A stretch of DNA of 64,000 nt from Pseudomonadota bacterium (GCA_009924135.1 RFSE01000002.1:1-64000), one strand, 5' to 3'. Shown: positions 7,604 through 16,621, numbered from the stretch's first letter. Translations and numbers: made by a program. The notes: generated by a model not told the origin, from the letters alone.

Positions 7604-8353
7604 TTATGCAATCCGCATCGTCAGCCCGCCGTCAATCGTCACCGTGTCCCCGGTGATGTAGTCGTTCTTCACCAGCATCAGGATGGCGTCGGCCACCTGC
7701 TCCGGCGTGCCCTCGCGCTTGAGCGGGATGCGGTGGTTCAGGTTCAGCTTCTTCTGCTCGGCGGACATCTTTTCGTGGAACCGCGTGCGGATGACACCGG
7801 GCGCAACGCAGTTGATGCGGATGTTGTCCGGCGCGAACTCCCGGGCGAGCCCGCGCGTGATGTGCGGGATCGCTCCCTTCACGGCCTGGTAGGCAATGTG
7901 GGTGGGCGTGGCCAGCTTCCCGGCGGTGGAAGAGATGAGGATGATCGCGCCCTCCTTCTTCGGGCGCATGAGCGGAAGCGCCGCGCGGCACAGGTAGAAA
8001 ATGGCGTGCACATGCACGTCAAACGCCCCGTGCCACGCCTCGGGCGTCAGCTCCAGCAACCCGCCGTTCACCGGCCCGCCGGCGGAGTGGATGAGCACGT
8101 CCAGCCCGCCCAGACGCTGCGCTGCTTCTTCGACGCAGCGCGTGCAGTCAGCGGGTTTGGAGCAGTCGGCGAGAATCACTTCGCAACGACGGCCGAGGGC
8201 TTGAATCGCCGCGCGCGTCTGCCGCGCATCGTCGTCTTCCGTGCGTCCAATAATGGCGACATCCGCCCCCGCTTTCGCGAGCGCAATGGCCGCTGCCGCG
8301 CCGATGCCACGGGTTCCACCGGTGACCAAGCCAATTTTACCTTCGAGTTGCAT
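7604..8353 (-). CDS. SDR-family oxidoreductase
   Basis: 249-residue classical short-chain dehydrogenase/reductase with a Rossmann fold. The cofactor motif TGGTRGIG lies near residues 11-18, HSAGG corresponds to the NAG structural motif, and the catalytic Ser-Tyr-Lys appears in ISSTAGKLATPTHIAYQAVK. The C-terminus ITGDTVTIDGGLTMR is typical of the family. The ATG at 8353 gives the standard start just before LEGKIGLVTGG. The substrate is unknown. It is convergent with the preceding small gene and lies upstream of the BMC regulator on the same strand, so a sugar or lactaldehyde role is possible but unproven. Confidence 0.9.
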   Translation of the reverse strand: MQLEGKIGLVTGGTRGIGAAAAIALAKAGADVAIIGRTEDDDARQTRAAIQALGRRCEVILADCSKPADCTRCVEEAAQRLGGLDVLIHSAGGPVNGGLLELTPEAWHGAFDVHVHAIFYLCRAALPLMRPKKEGAIILISSTAGKLATPTHIAYQAVKGAIPHITRGLAREFAPDNIRINCVAPGVIRTRFHEKMSAEQKKLNLNHRIPLKREGTPEQVADAILMLVKNDYITGDTVTIDGGLTMRIA

Positions 8354-8456
8354 GATGAGATTTGTTGAAAGCAACGCGCTTCGTGCCGTTGCCAGCGCCC
8401 GGTGTCAACGCCAAACCAGTCAACCGGTCAAAGCTGGGCGCAGCTTGACACTGCCC

Positions 8457-8593
8457 CCGGAGCGCGGCTGTGTCCCGCTCGGCGCGGGATCAGCCGCAGC
8501 AACGTCGGAATGGTGAGCGGTGGCGTAACGTCGCAACACCTCTTGCCAGGCGCAGCCGCTGCGGCTGGTCTCCGCGACACGGCCGCGCTCCGG
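8457..8593. mobile_element. 137-bp MITE-like element, copy 1
   Basis: Bounded by perfect 12-bp terminal inverted repeats CCGGAGCGCGGC and GCCGCGCTCCGG, with a further inner dyad CAGCCGCTGCGGCTG. An inverted copy of the same 137-bp length lies at 28573-28709 with high identity in both halves. It has no ORF of its own. It sits between the SDR gene and deoR. Confidence 0.8.
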
Positions 8594-8632
8594 AAAAATT
8601 TCGCTCCTCGGGGCAGTGCCAAGATGTGCCTG

Positions 8633-9508
8633 TCAAAGCTGGTGCACTGGCACGTCTTCGAAATAGCTACGCTGGCTGGGTTCTTCCAGCGGTGCCTCCA
8701 CTTCCGGCAATGGCAGGTTGTCCAATGTAAGCGGCGCGTCCACGGCTTCGTCAGTCGCCAGGACAACGTGGATTTTCCGCTCGCGCAGCAGATTCAGAAA
8801 GCTTTCCGGCGCGGCAGGATCGGTAACGACGACGTCAATCACGTCGAGGTCGCAAAGCTTGGAAATGGATTGGCGTCCGAATTTCGACGAATCCACGCAC
8901 AGGATCACCCGCCGGGCGGCATTGATCATGGCGCGCTGGATCTCGATCAGCAGCCCGTGGGAATTGGTGACGCCTTCTTCGGTGACGCCGCCACAGCTCA
9001 AAATGGCCACTTCCGCCCGCAGTTTCGAAAAAGCCTCCACCGCCAACGGCCCCACCAGGACCCCCAGCTTCGGATAAATCACTCCGCCGGTAACCACGAC
9101 TTCCATGCGGCTGGACGAAGAGAAGTGGTTCGCCACCGGCAGGGAGTTGGTGATGATATGGGGCGATTTGGCCTCCAACTGGACGGCCACATGGTAACAG
9201 GTCGTCCCCGCATCAATGATGACGGTCTGATTGGCTGGAATCAGGCCTGCGCATGCCCGCCCGATGGCTTCCTTCTGGGCCTGATGATGCGTGTCCCGGG
9301 TGCTGAAGGTGTATTCGTCCGTCTTGGGATTGGCCAGTCTGGCCCCGCCATGCGTCCGGCACACCATCCCTCGTGATTCCATGAGGCTGACATCCCGCCG
9401 GACGGTAGAAACCGAGGCATCCACCAACTCGGAAAGCTCCTCCAGGGAAGCGAACTCGACCTTGAGCAGGTGCTCTTCGATCCGCTTTTGGCGCTCTTCC
9501 AATGTCAT
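8633..9508 (-). CDS. DeoR-family transcriptional regulator of the BMC operon
   Basis: 291 residues. The N-terminal winged helix-turn-helix is typical of DeoR/GlpR (RQKRIEEHLLKVEFASLEEL, then DASVSTVRRDVSLMESRG and CRTHGGARL). The sensor half is the DeoRC sugar-phosphate domain (AGTTCYHVAVQLEA, ILSCGGVTEEGVTNSH, LCVDSSKFGRQSI). Divergent placement 84 bp from pduL is the standard PV-BMC layout, where a DeoR protein is thought to repress the operon until a phosphorylated sugar intermediate appears. It ends near the MITE-like element. The ligand is inferred only. Confidence 0.93.
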   Translation of the reverse strand: MTLEERQKRIEEHLLKVEFASLEELSELVDASVSTVRRDVSLMESRGMVCRTHGGARLANPKTDEYTFSTRDTHHQAQKEAIGRACAGLIPANQTVIIDAGTTCYHVAVQLEAKSPHIITNSLPVANHFSSSSRMEVVVTGGVIYPKLGVLVGPLAVEAFSKLRAEVAILSCGGVTEEGVTNSHGLLIEIQRAMINAARRVILCVDSSKFGRQSISKLCDLDVIDVVVTDPAAPESFLNLLRERKIHVVLATDEAVDAPLTLDNLPLPEVEAPLEEPSQRSYFEDVPVHQL

Positions 9509-9555
9509 TCTTGCTCAAACGTGGAAGAGTTTGGAAGGTTTTGCAAGATTATGTT

Positions 9556-9578
9556 TGACAAAGATTCACAATCTGTCA
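9556..9578. promoter_or_regulatory. Candidate DeoR operator
   Basis: Imperfect dyad TGAC-AA-AGATT-CAC-AATCT-GTCA in the intergenic region between deoR and pduL, ending 15 bp before the pduL start. DeoR-family regulators bind such dyads in their own divergent promoters. A TTGACA overlaps its left edge, but no convincing -10 box follows at 17 bp. Confidence 0.4.
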
Positions 9579-9592
9579 GAAAGCACGCAGAA

Positions 9593-10273
9593 ATGTCTGC
9601 GAACCTTCAATCACTTCCGCCTCGCGCGGTGATCGAGCATCTGGTCCGTCAGTCGGTTTACGCTCGTTTGAACCGTCCTTTACCGGTGTCCGCTGCGGCT
9701 CCGAATCCCCTGATCGTGAACATCAGTGCGCGCCATTGCCACCTGACGCAGGAGGCGGTCGAGGCGTTGTTCGGCAAGGGGTACAAGCTCCAGGTTCACA
9801 AGTGGCTTTATCAGGACGGCCAGTTCGCCGCGAAGGAAACCGTCACGCTCGTTGGTCCGCGCAGCCGGGTGATTTCCAATCTCCGCATTCTCGGTCCCTG
9901 CCGGAACCTCAATCAGGTTGAACTGGCCTATACAGACGGCATCGCTTTGGGTTTCGATCTTCCCCTGCGCAGTTCCGGTGACATCAAGGGCACGCTCGGC
10001 GGTATGTTGATGGGGCCGGCGGGCTTCTTCGAGATGGACTCCGGCATCATCCGCGCCCTGCGCCACGTCCACATGAGCCCGACCGATGCCGACTACTACG
10101 GCGTCAAGCCCGGCGACTGGATGAAGCTCAAGATCGGCGGCGACTGCGGCATCACGCTGGACCGGATGCTTTGCCGCGTGGACAAAAGCTTCAAGCTGGA
10201 GGTCCACATCGACACCGACGAGGGCAACGCCTGCAACCTGCAACCCGGCACGGCCTGCGAGCTGATCAAATAA
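9593..10273 (+). CDS. pduL: PduL-type phosphotransacylase (BMC core enzyme)
   Basis: 226 residues; converts acyl-CoA and phosphate to acyl phosphate and CoA, recycling CoA inside the compartment. Zinc-ligand motifs are present as H48-x-H50 (ARHCHLT) and H158-x-H160 (RHVHMSP). The N-terminal helix [16 protein letters not shown] (about 11-26) is amphipathic and separated from the catalytic part by a Pro/Ala linker, as expected for an encapsulation peptide. The ATG at 9593 is chosen because it starts directly before that helix; an upstream in-frame start would overlap deoR. First gene of the operon; its product feeds acetate/propionate-type kinase AckA. Confidence 0.95.
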   Translation: MSANLQSLPPRAVIEHLVRQSVYARLNRPLPVSAAAPNPLIVNISARHCHLTQEAVEALFGKGYKLQVHKWLYQDGQFAAKETVTLVGPRSRVISNLRILGPCRNLNQVELAYTDGIALGFDLPLRSSGDIKGTLGGMLMGPAGFFEMDSGIIRALRHVHMSPTDADYYGVKPGDWMKLKIGGDCGITLDRMLCRVDKSFKLEVHIDTDEGNACNLQPGTACELIK

Positions 10274-10317
10274 TTTCTCCCCATTTATTGGCAATTAACC
10301 ACAAACCACAGACACAA

Positions 10318-10637
<320 letters not shown>

Positions 10638-10644
10638 AAAACAT

Positions 10645-10926
10645 ATGGCTCAACAAGCAATTGGCATGATCGAATGCAAGGGGCTCTGCGCGCTTTTCGA
10701 AGCGGTGGACGCCTCGCTCAAGGCCGCGAACGTCTCGTTCACCGGCTGGGAAAAAATCGGCTCCGGCTATGTCACCGCGTTCTTCCGCGGTGATGTCGCC
10801 AGCGTAAAGGCCGCTGTGGATGCCGGTGCCGCCGCCGCCGCCCAGGTTGGCTCCATCGTCAGCGTGCAGGTCATCCCCCGCCCGCACGAAGGTCTCGCCG
10901 TGCTCGGCAAATGGCTGCAGCAATAA
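10645..10926 (+). CDS. BMC-H shell hexamer protein 2
   Basis: 93-residue single BMC-domain protein, paralogous to the other two in this operon. It begins MAQQAIGMIECKGLCALFEA, carries the [20 protein letters not shown] helix and the edge motif PRPHEG, and ends in LGKWLQQ. The pore region (GWEKIGSGY) differs from copies 1 and 3, which would give hexamers of different permeability. Typical length for BMC-H. Confidence 0.96.
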   Translation: MAQQAIGMIECKGLCALFEAVDASLKAANVSFTGWEKIGSGYVTAFFRGDVASVKAAVDAGAAAAAQVGSIVSVQVIPRPHEGLAVLGKWLQQ

Positions 10927-10934
10927 AAGGGAGT

Positions 10935-11011
10935 AGTCAGAAGTCAGGAGTCAGAAGCCGGAAGGCTCTGCGCTCCGATCTTCTGACTCCCGTCTCCTGA
11001 CTTCTGATTCC
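10935..11011. repeat. Inverted TCAGAAG/TCAGGAG heptad arrays
   Basis: Left arm 10935-10961 has three units (TCAGAAG, TCAGGAG, TCAGAAG); right arm 10978-11011 carries the complementary CTTCTGA/CTCCTGA units. Related inverted pairs lie at 12528-12616 and 14498-14625, all in gaps of the BMC operon. Confidence 0.85.
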
Positions 11012-11013
11012 TG

Positions 11014-12204
11014 GTGAAAATCCTCATCGCCAACATCGGCTCGACCTCGCTCAAGTGGCGGCTGTTCGACTTCTCGAACGGTGCCGAAACCATGCTCCAC
11101 AAGGGCGGTTTCGAGCGGGTCACCGATTATCCCAAGGCGATTGAGGATTGCCTCGCCCAGCTCAAGACCGCCGGCGTGATTGCCAGCGAGAACGAGCTGT
11201 CCGCGGTCGGCTTCAAAACCGTCATCGCGAAGGATGTCACCGGCTGCGTGAAACTGGATGAGCGCGTGCTTGGCGCGATGGAGGCCTACAACGGCCTCGC
11301 GCCCGCGCACAACCCACCCTACATCACCGGCATCCGCCTCTTCGCAAAACGGATGCCCGGCGTCCCGCTTATCGGCCTCTTCGAGACGGCGTTCTACCAG
11401 TTTGCGCCGCCCGCGATGATGCGCTACGGCGTCCCCGACGCGTGGTACGACATCGGCGTGCGTCGCTGGGGATTCCACGGGGCCAGCCACAAGTACATCG
11501 CCGAACGCAGCGCCGAAATGCTCGGCCGCGCCGACGTGGCCGCGCGCGCGCAAAACCTCTACGTGGATGGTGGCCAGTCGCCGGTGACCGGAGCGCCGCT
11601 CCGCGTGATCTCGTGCCACCTCGGCGGCACTTCCAGCATCACGGGCACCTTGAACGGCGTGGCCATCGGCAACAGCCTCGGTATGAGCCCGCAGTCCGGC
11701 CTGCCGCACAACAACCGCGTCGGCGACCTCGATGCGGAGGCCCTGCCCTACGCGGTGAAGACGCTCGGACTCAGCGTGGAAGAGGCCCAACGCCAGCTCT
11801 CGAAGGAAGGTGGCTTGAAGGGACTCGCCGGCGGACTTTCCAACGACATCCGCGATATTCAGGCCGCCGCAGCGAACGGCAACGCCAAGGCCCAGCTCGC
11901 GATTGACGTGTTCATCAGCGAAGCGCGCCGGTGGATTGGCGGCTACTTTTTCCAGCTCAACGGCGCCGACGCCATCGTGTTCACCGCCGGCATTGGCGAG
12001 AACCGCGCCGAACTGCGCGCCGCGATCTGTGCCAATCTCGACCAGCTCGGCATCGTGCTCGACGTGGAAAAGAACAACGCCACGCGCGCAACCGAGGCCG
12101 TCATCAGCGCCCCCGGCTCCCGCGTGAAGGTGCTGGTGATTCCGACGAACGAAGAACTCGTCGTCGCCCGCGAGTCCAAGCGGCTGCTCGAAGGCAAACA
12201 CTGA
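11014..12204 (+). CDS. ackA: Acetate kinase family enzyme (acyl phosphate to acid plus ATP)
   Basis: 396 residues, ASKHA fold, normal length for AckA. The N-terminal phosphate-binding [12 protein letters not shown], the catalytic region [36 protein letters not shown] and the C-terminal [14 protein letters not shown] are all present. It starts with GTG at 11014, just after a repeat. In the PV pathway it would take the acyl phosphate made by PduL and recover ATP. No encapsulation peptide is obvious, so it probably works outside the shell, as for other BMC-linked AckA proteins. Confidence 0.95.
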   Translation: MKILIANIGSTSLKWRLFDFSNGAETMLHKGGFERVTDYPKAIEDCLAQLKTAGVIASENELSAVGFKTVIAKDVTGCVKLDERVLGAMEAYNGLAPAHNPPYITGIRLFAKRMPGVPLIGLFETAFYQFAPPAMMRYGVPDAWYDIGVRRWGFHGASHKYIAERSAEMLGRADVAARAQNLYVDGGQSPVTGAPLRVISCHLGGTSSITGTLNGVAIGNSLGMSPQSGLPHNNRVGDLDAEALPYAVKTLGLSVEEAQRQLSKEGGLKGLAGGLSNDIRDIQAAAANGNAKAQLAIDVFISEARRWIGGYFFQLNGADAIVFTAGIGENRAELRAAICANLDQLGIVLDVEKNNATRATEAVISAPGSRVKVLVIPTNEELVVARESKRLLEGKH

Positions 12205-12238
12205 TTCTCTCCCAACTCTCAACCATCAACTAGCAACA
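12205..12238. repeat. CTCAACT-like heptad array
   Basis: Degenerate CCAACTCTCAACCATCAACT-type units between ackA and the third BMC-H gene, matching the array at 10609-10637. Confidence 0.65.
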
Positions 12239-12244
12239 AAATAT

Positions 12245-12529
12245 ATGTCACAACCAGCCATCGGAATGATCGAAACCCGCGGACTCGTCGCTCTCGTTGA
12301 GGGCACGGACGCGATGCTCAAGGCCGCGAACGTCGAACTCGCCGGCCCCATGACCCAGGTCGGCAACGCCCTTGTCACGGCCGTCGTCATCGGCGACGTC
12401 GCCGCCGTGAAAGCCGCCACCGACGCCGGTGCCCAGGCCATCAAGGCCATCAAGGGCGAAGTCGTCAGCGTGCACGTCATCGCCCGCCCGCACAGCGACG
12501 TGGACGCTGTGCTGCCCAAGAAGAAGTAG
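12245..12529 (+). CDS. BMC-H shell hexamer protein 3
   Basis: 94-residue single BMC domain: [22 protein letters not shown] at the N-terminus (seen in part), [20 protein letters not shown] in the second helix, and the edge motif ARPHSD. It ends with a Lys-rich tail. This third hexamer gene, placed after ackA, completes a set of three BMC-H paralogues with different pore sequences. Confidence 0.96.
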   Translation: MSQPAIGMIETRGLVALVEGTDAMLKAANVELAGPMTQVGNALVTAVVIGDVAAVKAATDAGAQAIKAIKGEVVSVHVIARPHSDVDAVLPKKK

Positions 12530-12616
12530 TCAGAAGCCAGGAGTCAGAATGCGCGGTTCGCGCGACGGCTACCGGCCGCCCACTCCTGACTCCTAGCTCC
12601 TAACTCCTAACTCCCA
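12528..12616. repeat. Inverted TCAGAAG/CTCCTGA heptad arrays
   Basis: Left arm 12528-12549 (GTCAGAAGCCAGGAGTCAG) and right arm 12581-12616 with four CTCCTGA/CTCCTAA units. It fills the gap between BMC-H3 and BMC-P1. Confidence 0.8.
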
Positions 12617-12622
12617 ACCACC

Positions 12623-12937
12623 ATGTTTCTCGCCCGCGTAGAAGGCTCGGTCGTTTCGACCAAGAAGGAGGCCAGCATGAACGGCCGCAAGCTGCTCCTG
12701 CTCCGCCCCCAACTGGTGGACGACAAGGACCCGACGAAGTTCCGGTCCGGCTCGAACACGATCGTGGCCGTGGACACCGTCGGCGCGGGCATCGACGAGA
12801 TGGTGCTCTTCTGCCAGGGCAGCAGCGCCCGTCTGGCCGGCGGCATGAAGGACGCCCCCGTGGATGCCGTGGTCATCGGCATCGTGGACACGGTCGACGT
12901 GCTCGGGAAACAGATTTTCAACGCTAAAAACCAGTAG
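12623..12937 (+). CDS. BMC-P shell pentamer protein 1 (EutN/CcmL fold)
   Basis: 104 residues, Pfam PF03319. BMC-P proteins form pentamers that cap the twelve vertices. Visible features: FLARVEGSVVSTKKEASMNG (the first strand and loop), LLLLRPQL, the conserved glycine run VDTVGAGIDEMVLFCQGSSA, and VDAVVIGIVDTVDV near the C-terminus. One of three BMC-P genes in the operon. Confidence 0.95.
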   Translation: MFLARVEGSVVSTKKEASMNGRKLLLLRPQLVDDKDPTKFRSGSNTIVAVDTVGAGIDEMVLFCQGSSARLAGGMKDAPVDAVVIGIVDTVDVLGKQIFNAKNQ

Positions 12938-13009
12938 CAGCCGACGCCGGGAGGCTCGCTTGTCTCCTGCTACCAAAACTGAGTGAGCCTGCGGATGTCG
13001 GCTGTTACC
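12934..13009. repeat. Inverted pair of the GTAGCAGCCGAC element
   Basis: Left copy at 12934-12959 begins GTAGCAGCCGACGCC; right copy at 12981-13009 ends GATGTCGGCTGTTACC. The same element lies inside the coding region at 17900-17931 and again at 18879-18910. Confidence 0.75.
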
Positions 13010-13022
13010 GACCAGAATTACT

Positions 13023-14498
13023 ATGAGTGCTGTGAATGAAGCTTTAATCCGTGATGTCGTTGCCGAAGTGTTGAGCCGCCTGGTGACGGCGGCCCCGGCC
13101 CCCGCTGCCAAGTCCGACTGTGGCTGCGGCGGCAAGAGTGCCGGTGGGGCACCCGCCCTGCGGGGTAAATTCGGCGTCTTCCAGGATGCCAACGAAGCCT
13201 GCGCCGCCGCGCACGAAGCCTTCCTGCAATTGCAGAAGGGCGGCGTCGCCGCGCGCGTGAAGATCGTGGACATCGTCAAGCGCATGGCCGAGGCGAACGC
13301 CGAGCCGTGGGGCAAGCTCGAACTCGAGGAAACCAAGATCGGCCGCCTCGATCACAAGATCGAGAAGCTCAAGATCATCAAGCTCGTGCCCGGCGTCGAG
13401 TGGCTCCGGCCGGACGCCCGCAGCGGCGATCACGGCATCACGCTCGAGGAATACACGCCCTTTGGCGTCGTCGGCGCGGTCACCCCGAGCACGCACTCAA
13501 TCCCCACGCTGAGCGGCAACATCGTGAACATCTGCGCGGCGGGCAACGCCGTCGTGTTCAACCCGCACCCGAGCGCCGCCAAATGCGCCGCCGTCGCCGT
13601 GCGCGCCTACAACGAGGCCATCTACCGCGAGACCGGCATCGAGAACATTGCCACGATCATCGAGAAGCCCTCGATGGAAAGCTTCGCCGCCATGTGCAAG
13701 CACGAGGCCGTGCGCATCCTGCTCGTCACCGGCGGCCCCGGCGTGGTGAAAGCCGCGATGCAGACCGGCAAGCGCGCCATCTGTGCCGGTCCCGGTAATC
13801 CGCCTGTTTACGTGGACGACACCGCCTGCATGAAGCGCGCGGCCAAGGCCATCATCCAGGGTGCGAGCTACGACAACAACCTGCTCTGCATCGGTGAGAA
13901 GGAAGTCTTCGCGCTGGAAGGCATCGCGGACAAGCTGATGGCGCAGATGGAGCAAAACGGCGCGGTGAAGCTCACCAACGCACAGCTCGACGCGCTCACC
14001 AAGGCCGCGTTCACCATCACTCCCGGTCAGGGCGGCGGCTGCGGCCACGCCTCGGTGAACAAGGATTTCATCGGCAAGGACCCCATCGTCCTGGCGAAGG
14101 CGGCGGGCGTGAACATCCCGGCGGGCACGCAACTCCTCTTCGCCGAGACGGATGCGAGTCATCCGTTCGTCGTGGAGGAGCAGATGATGCCCTTCATCCC
14201 CATCACCCGCGTGAAGAGCCTGGAAGAGGGCGTGAAGCGCTCGCTCGAAGCCGAGCATGCCTACAAGCACACGAGCATCATCCACTCGCACGATCTCGAA
14301 GCGCTCACGACCATGGGCCGCGCGCTCGACACGACGCTGTTCATCAAGAACGGCCCGTGCATGGCCGGCCTGGGTCTCGGGGGCGAAGGCTATCTGAGCT
14401 TCAGCATCGCCACGCCGACCGGCGAAGGCGTGAGCAACCCGCGCACCTTCACCCGCGTCCGCCGCTGCGTGATGGTGGATAACCTGAGGATTTACTGA
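13023..14498 (+). CDS. CoA-acylating aldehyde dehydrogenase (PduP/EutE-like, BMC core)
   Basis: 491 residues; oxidises a short aldehyde (here most likely lactaldehyde) to acyl-CoA with NAD+. The catalytic cysteine is C289 in ASYDNNLLCIGEKE, and the CoA/NAD region contains VTGGPGVVKAAMQTG. The first ~20 residues (NEALIRDVVAEVLSRLV) form an amphipathic helix followed by an Ala/Pro linker and a Cys/Gly-rich stretch (DCGCGGK), typical of BMC-targeted dehydrogenases. It lies between BMC-P genes. The reaction is established for the family; the substrate is inferred from the aldolase in the operon. Confidence 0.96.
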   Translation: MSAVNEALIRDVVAEVLSRLVTAAPAPAAKSDCGCGGKSAGGAPALRGKFGVFQDANEACAAAHEAFLQLQKGGVAARVKIVDIVKRMAEANAEPWGKLELEETKIGRLDHKIEKLKIIKLVPGVEWLRPDARSGDHGITLEEYTPFGVVGAVTPSTHSIPTLSGNIVNICAAGNAVVFNPHPSAAKCAAVAVRAYNEAIYRETGIENIATIIEKPSMESFAAMCKHEAVRILLVTGGPGVVKAAMQTGKRAICAGPGNPPVYVDDTACMKRAAKAIIQGASYDNNLLCIGEKEVFALEGIADKLMAQMEQNGAVKLTNAQLDALTKAAFTITPGQGGGCGHASVNKDFIGKDPIVLAKAAGVNIPAGTQLLFAETDASHPFVVEEQMMPFIPITRVKSLEEGVKRSLEAEHAYKHTSIIHSHDLEALTTMGRALDTTLFIKNGPCMAGLGLGGEGYLSFSIATPTGEGVSNPRTFTRVRRCVMVDNLRIY

Positions 14499-14625
14499 GA
14501 AGCCAGGAGTCAGAAGTCAGAATGAAAACCACAACCCAACTTCCGGGAACTTATCGCGAAGTCGCGCGCTGGTTAAATGGCTTCACCCGCGCTCTCCTGA
14601 CTCCCGGCTCCTGACTCCTGACTCC
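14498..14625. repeat. Inverted TCAGAAG/CTCCTGA heptad arrays
   Basis: Left arm 14498-14523 (GAGAAGCCAGGAGTCAGAAG) and right arm 14592-14625 (CTCCTGACTCCCGGCTCCTG and on) flank a ~70-bp centre without coding potential. Third member of this family in the BMC operon. Confidence 0.8.
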
Positions 14626-14904
14626 ATGCTTTTAGCCCGCGTCGAAGGCAATGTCACCGCCACTCGGAAGCATCCGAGCTATGAAGGCTGGCGGCTGGTC
14701 ATCTGCCAGCCGATCAGCAACGCGGGCGTTCCCGAGGGTGCGCCCCAGATCGCCATCGACGCCCACGGAGCCGGCATGCACCAGCGCGTGATCATTTCCA
14801 GCGACGGTTCCGAAGCCCGCAAGGCCGTAGGTGATCCCAAAAGTCCCGCCCGCTGGCTGGTCGTCGGCATCGTGGATGAGAAGGAACCAGGAGTTCCCGT
14901 ATGA
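14626..14904 (+). CDS. BMC-P shell pentamer protein 2
   Basis: 92 residues with the EutN/CcmL fold: MLLARVEGNVTATRKHPSYE, LVICQPI, the glycine loop IDAHGAGMHQRVIISSDGSEAR and the C-terminal strand WLVVGIVDEKE. Shorter than BMC-P1. Its stop overlaps the start of an unrelated small gene by ATGA. Confidence 0.94.
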   Translation: MLLARVEGNVTATRKHPSYEGWRLVICQPISNAGVPEGAPQIAIDAHGAGMHQRVIISSDGSEARKAVGDPKSPARWLVVGIVDEKEPGVPV

Positions 14905-15275
14905 AAATCCGCCACCCTGCCGTAAAGACCAGTTTCTTCAAACTGGTTGGAACCTACGAAGTGGATCTGGTGTTGGGACCAGAGCTCGATTTCACTCTGC
15001 GGTTGGAACTGTTCAAGGATACGGAACGCAAGGGTTGGTTCCGTGCCCATGCATGGGAAATGGAATGTTTTAACTTGGAGCCGACCTTTCCGGTTAAAAA
15101 GAACGGCAAGGCACTGCTCAAAAAATCTACCGAGTCGATCCTGCTTGAACGAACGACTCAGCTTGCTGGCAGCTATCAACACTTCAAAGCCGCGAGCGAG
15201 CCGGACGCACTGGCGAAGGTGGTTGGCGACTTGAAAGGCCGGTTGGCCCACTGGACTCAGGTGAAACCGAAATGA
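14901..15275 (+). CDS. Unknown 124-residue protein embedded in the BMC operon
   Basis: Not recognised. 124 residues with alternating strands in the first half (FFKLVGTYEVDLVLG, DFTLRLELFKD), an aromatic segment RKGWFRAHAWEMECF and a helical C-terminus ending AHWTQVKPK. It has no BMC domain, signal or membrane segment, and no clear encapsulation peptide. It overlaps BMC-P2 and BMC-P3 by ATGA on both sides, so it is translationally coupled to two vertex proteins. Base composition is visibly lower in GC than either neighbour, suggesting a later insertion that kept the coupling. It could be a private shell or cargo component, or an unrelated passenger. Confidence 0.8.
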   Translation: MKIRHPAVKTSFFKLVGTYEVDLVLGPELDFTLRLELFKDTERKGWFRAHAWEMECFNLEPTFPVKKNGKALLKKSTESILLERTTQLAGSYQHFKAASEPDALAKVVGDLKGRLAHWTQVKPK

Positions 15276-15574
15276 AATTAGGTGCCGTCATAGGTAGAGT
15301 GACGTTGAGTACGGTTGTCCCCGAACTCATCGGCGCGCGCTGGCTCGTCGTCTCGCCGTTTACGCGCGAGCATTATCAGCGTGGCACCGAGACGCCCGCC
15401 GGCCTCAGCAAGGACCCGAGCCTCGTCGTGTACGACGCGCTCGGCGGTGGTCTGGGCCAGACGATTGGCTACGTGGAAGGCCGCGAAGCCGCCCAGCCGT
15501 TCGAGAAGGCCCCGCCGATTGACGCCATCAGCGCCGCGCTGGTGGACGAGATTTTCTACAACCCGATGGAATAA
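15272..15574 (+). CDS. BMC-P shell pentamer protein 3
   Basis: 100 residues, the most divergent of the three EutN/CcmL paralogues. KLGAVIGRVTLSTVV is the first strand, RWLVVSPF the second, LVVYDALGGGLGQTIGYVEG the glycine-rich loop and strand, and DAISAALVDEIFY the last. It contains an insertion (REHYQRGTETPAGLSKDPS) between strands. It is coupled by ATGA overlap to the unknown gene before it and lies 6 bp before the aldolase. Confidence 0.9.
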   Translation: MKLGAVIGRVTLSTVVPELIGARWLVVSPFTREHYQRGTETPAGLSKDPSLVVYDALGGGLGQTIGYVEGREAAQPFEKAPPIDAISAALVDEIFYNPME

Positions 15575-15580
15575 AAATTT

Positions 15581-16621
15581 ATGACCGCTGTCATCACTGC
15601 CAAAGAAATCGAAGCCATCATCGCCAAGGGTGGCGACCCGAAGAACCTCCCCGCTGACGCCATCCTCACGCCTTCGGCGAAGGACGCGCTGCGGGACTAC
15701 GACTATTCCCGGCGCAGCTCCGCACCAGCCACGGTGGCCGCTGCCGCCGCCCCGGCCAAGCCGCTTAGTTCGAAGTCCTCCAAGGCCGAACTGGATGCCT
15801 ACTTCAATTCGCCCGCCGCACACGCGCTCAAGGAGCAACTCTGCGACATCGGCCGCCGCCTCTGGGGCCGGGCCTACGTGGACGGCAATGGCGGCAACAT
15901 CGCCATCAAGGTCGGCGAGGACATCGCGCTCTGCACCCCCACGCTCGTGAGCAAGGGCTTCATGAAGCCGGAGGACATGTGCCTCGTGGACTTCGAGTGT
16001 AATCAGCTCGCCGGCACCAAGAAGCGCACCAGCGAGATCCTCATGCATTTGCAGATCATGAAGAAGCAGCCGAAAGCGGTTGCCACCTGCCATTGCCATC
16101 CGCCCTACAGCACGGGCTTCGCCGTCGCGGGCCTGGTGCCGCCGACGTGCATGATCCCCGAGTACGAGGTGTTCGCGTCGGTCGCCATCGCCCCGTACCG
16201 CACGCCCGGCACGCCGGACATGGGCAAGCTCGTCGCCGACCTCGTGGACAAGCACAACACGATCCTCATGGCCAACCACGGCGTCGTTTCGTGGAGCCAC
16301 AACAACGTCGAGGACGCCTACTTCAAGATGGAAATCCTCGAGGCCTACTGCCGCACGGTGCTCGTCACCGCGCAGCTCGGCGTCGCCCCGAAGACGATGA
16401 CCGCCGGCCAGTTGCAGGACCTGCTCAAGATCAAGCAGAGCCTCGGCATCCCCGACCCGCGCCACGGCATGAAGGAGTGCGAACTCTGCGACAACGACGA
16501 ATGGCGTCCTGGTGTCGCCTGCGCCCTGCCGCCGAAGGACGCCACCTCCGCCACGCTCGACCCGCAGGCCGAGGAAATGGTCAAAGCCATCACCGAGCAG
16601 TTGATGAAGCAATTGAAATAA
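15581..16621 (+). CDS. Class II aldolase (fuculose/rhamnulose-1-phosphate type), BMC core
   Basis: 346 residues. The aldolase_II domain spans roughly 75-290: zinc-site residues H171 and H173 (TCHCHPPYSTG), H233 (ANHGVVSW) and the catalytic E152 (RTSEILMHLQ). Residues 1-60 form a small N-terminal extension, ITAKEIEAIIAKGGDP then LTPSAKDALRDY and an Ala-rich linker; such extensions mark BMC-targeted enzymes. The C-terminus carries a C-x2-C segment (CELCDND). In PV-type compartments this enzyme splits a deoxysugar 1-phosphate into DHAP and lactaldehyde. The exact sugar is not visible. Confidence 0.92.
   Translation: MTAVITAKEIEAIIAKGGDPKNLPADAILTPSAKDALRDYDYSRRSSAPATVAAAAAPAKPLSSKSSKAELDAYFNSPAAHALKEQLCDIGRRLWGRAYVDGNGGNIAIKVGEDIALCTPTLVSKGFMKPEDMCLVDFECNQLAGTKKRTSEILMHLQIMKKQPKAVATCHCHPPYSTGFAVAGLVPPTCMIPEYEVFASVAIAPYRTPGTPDMGKLVADLVDKHNTILMANHGVVSWSHNNVEDAYFKMEILEAYCRTVLVTAQLGVAPKTMTAGQLQDLLKIKQSLGIPDPRHGMKECELCDNDEWRPGVACALPPKDATSATLDPQAEEMVKAITEQLMKQLK

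Noticed and set aside
9555..9582. A sigma-70 promoter for pduL from TTGACA
   Set aside because: A good -35 is present, but no acceptable -10 lies 16-18 bp downstream and the site overlaps the candidate operator dyad, so it is not reported as a promoter.
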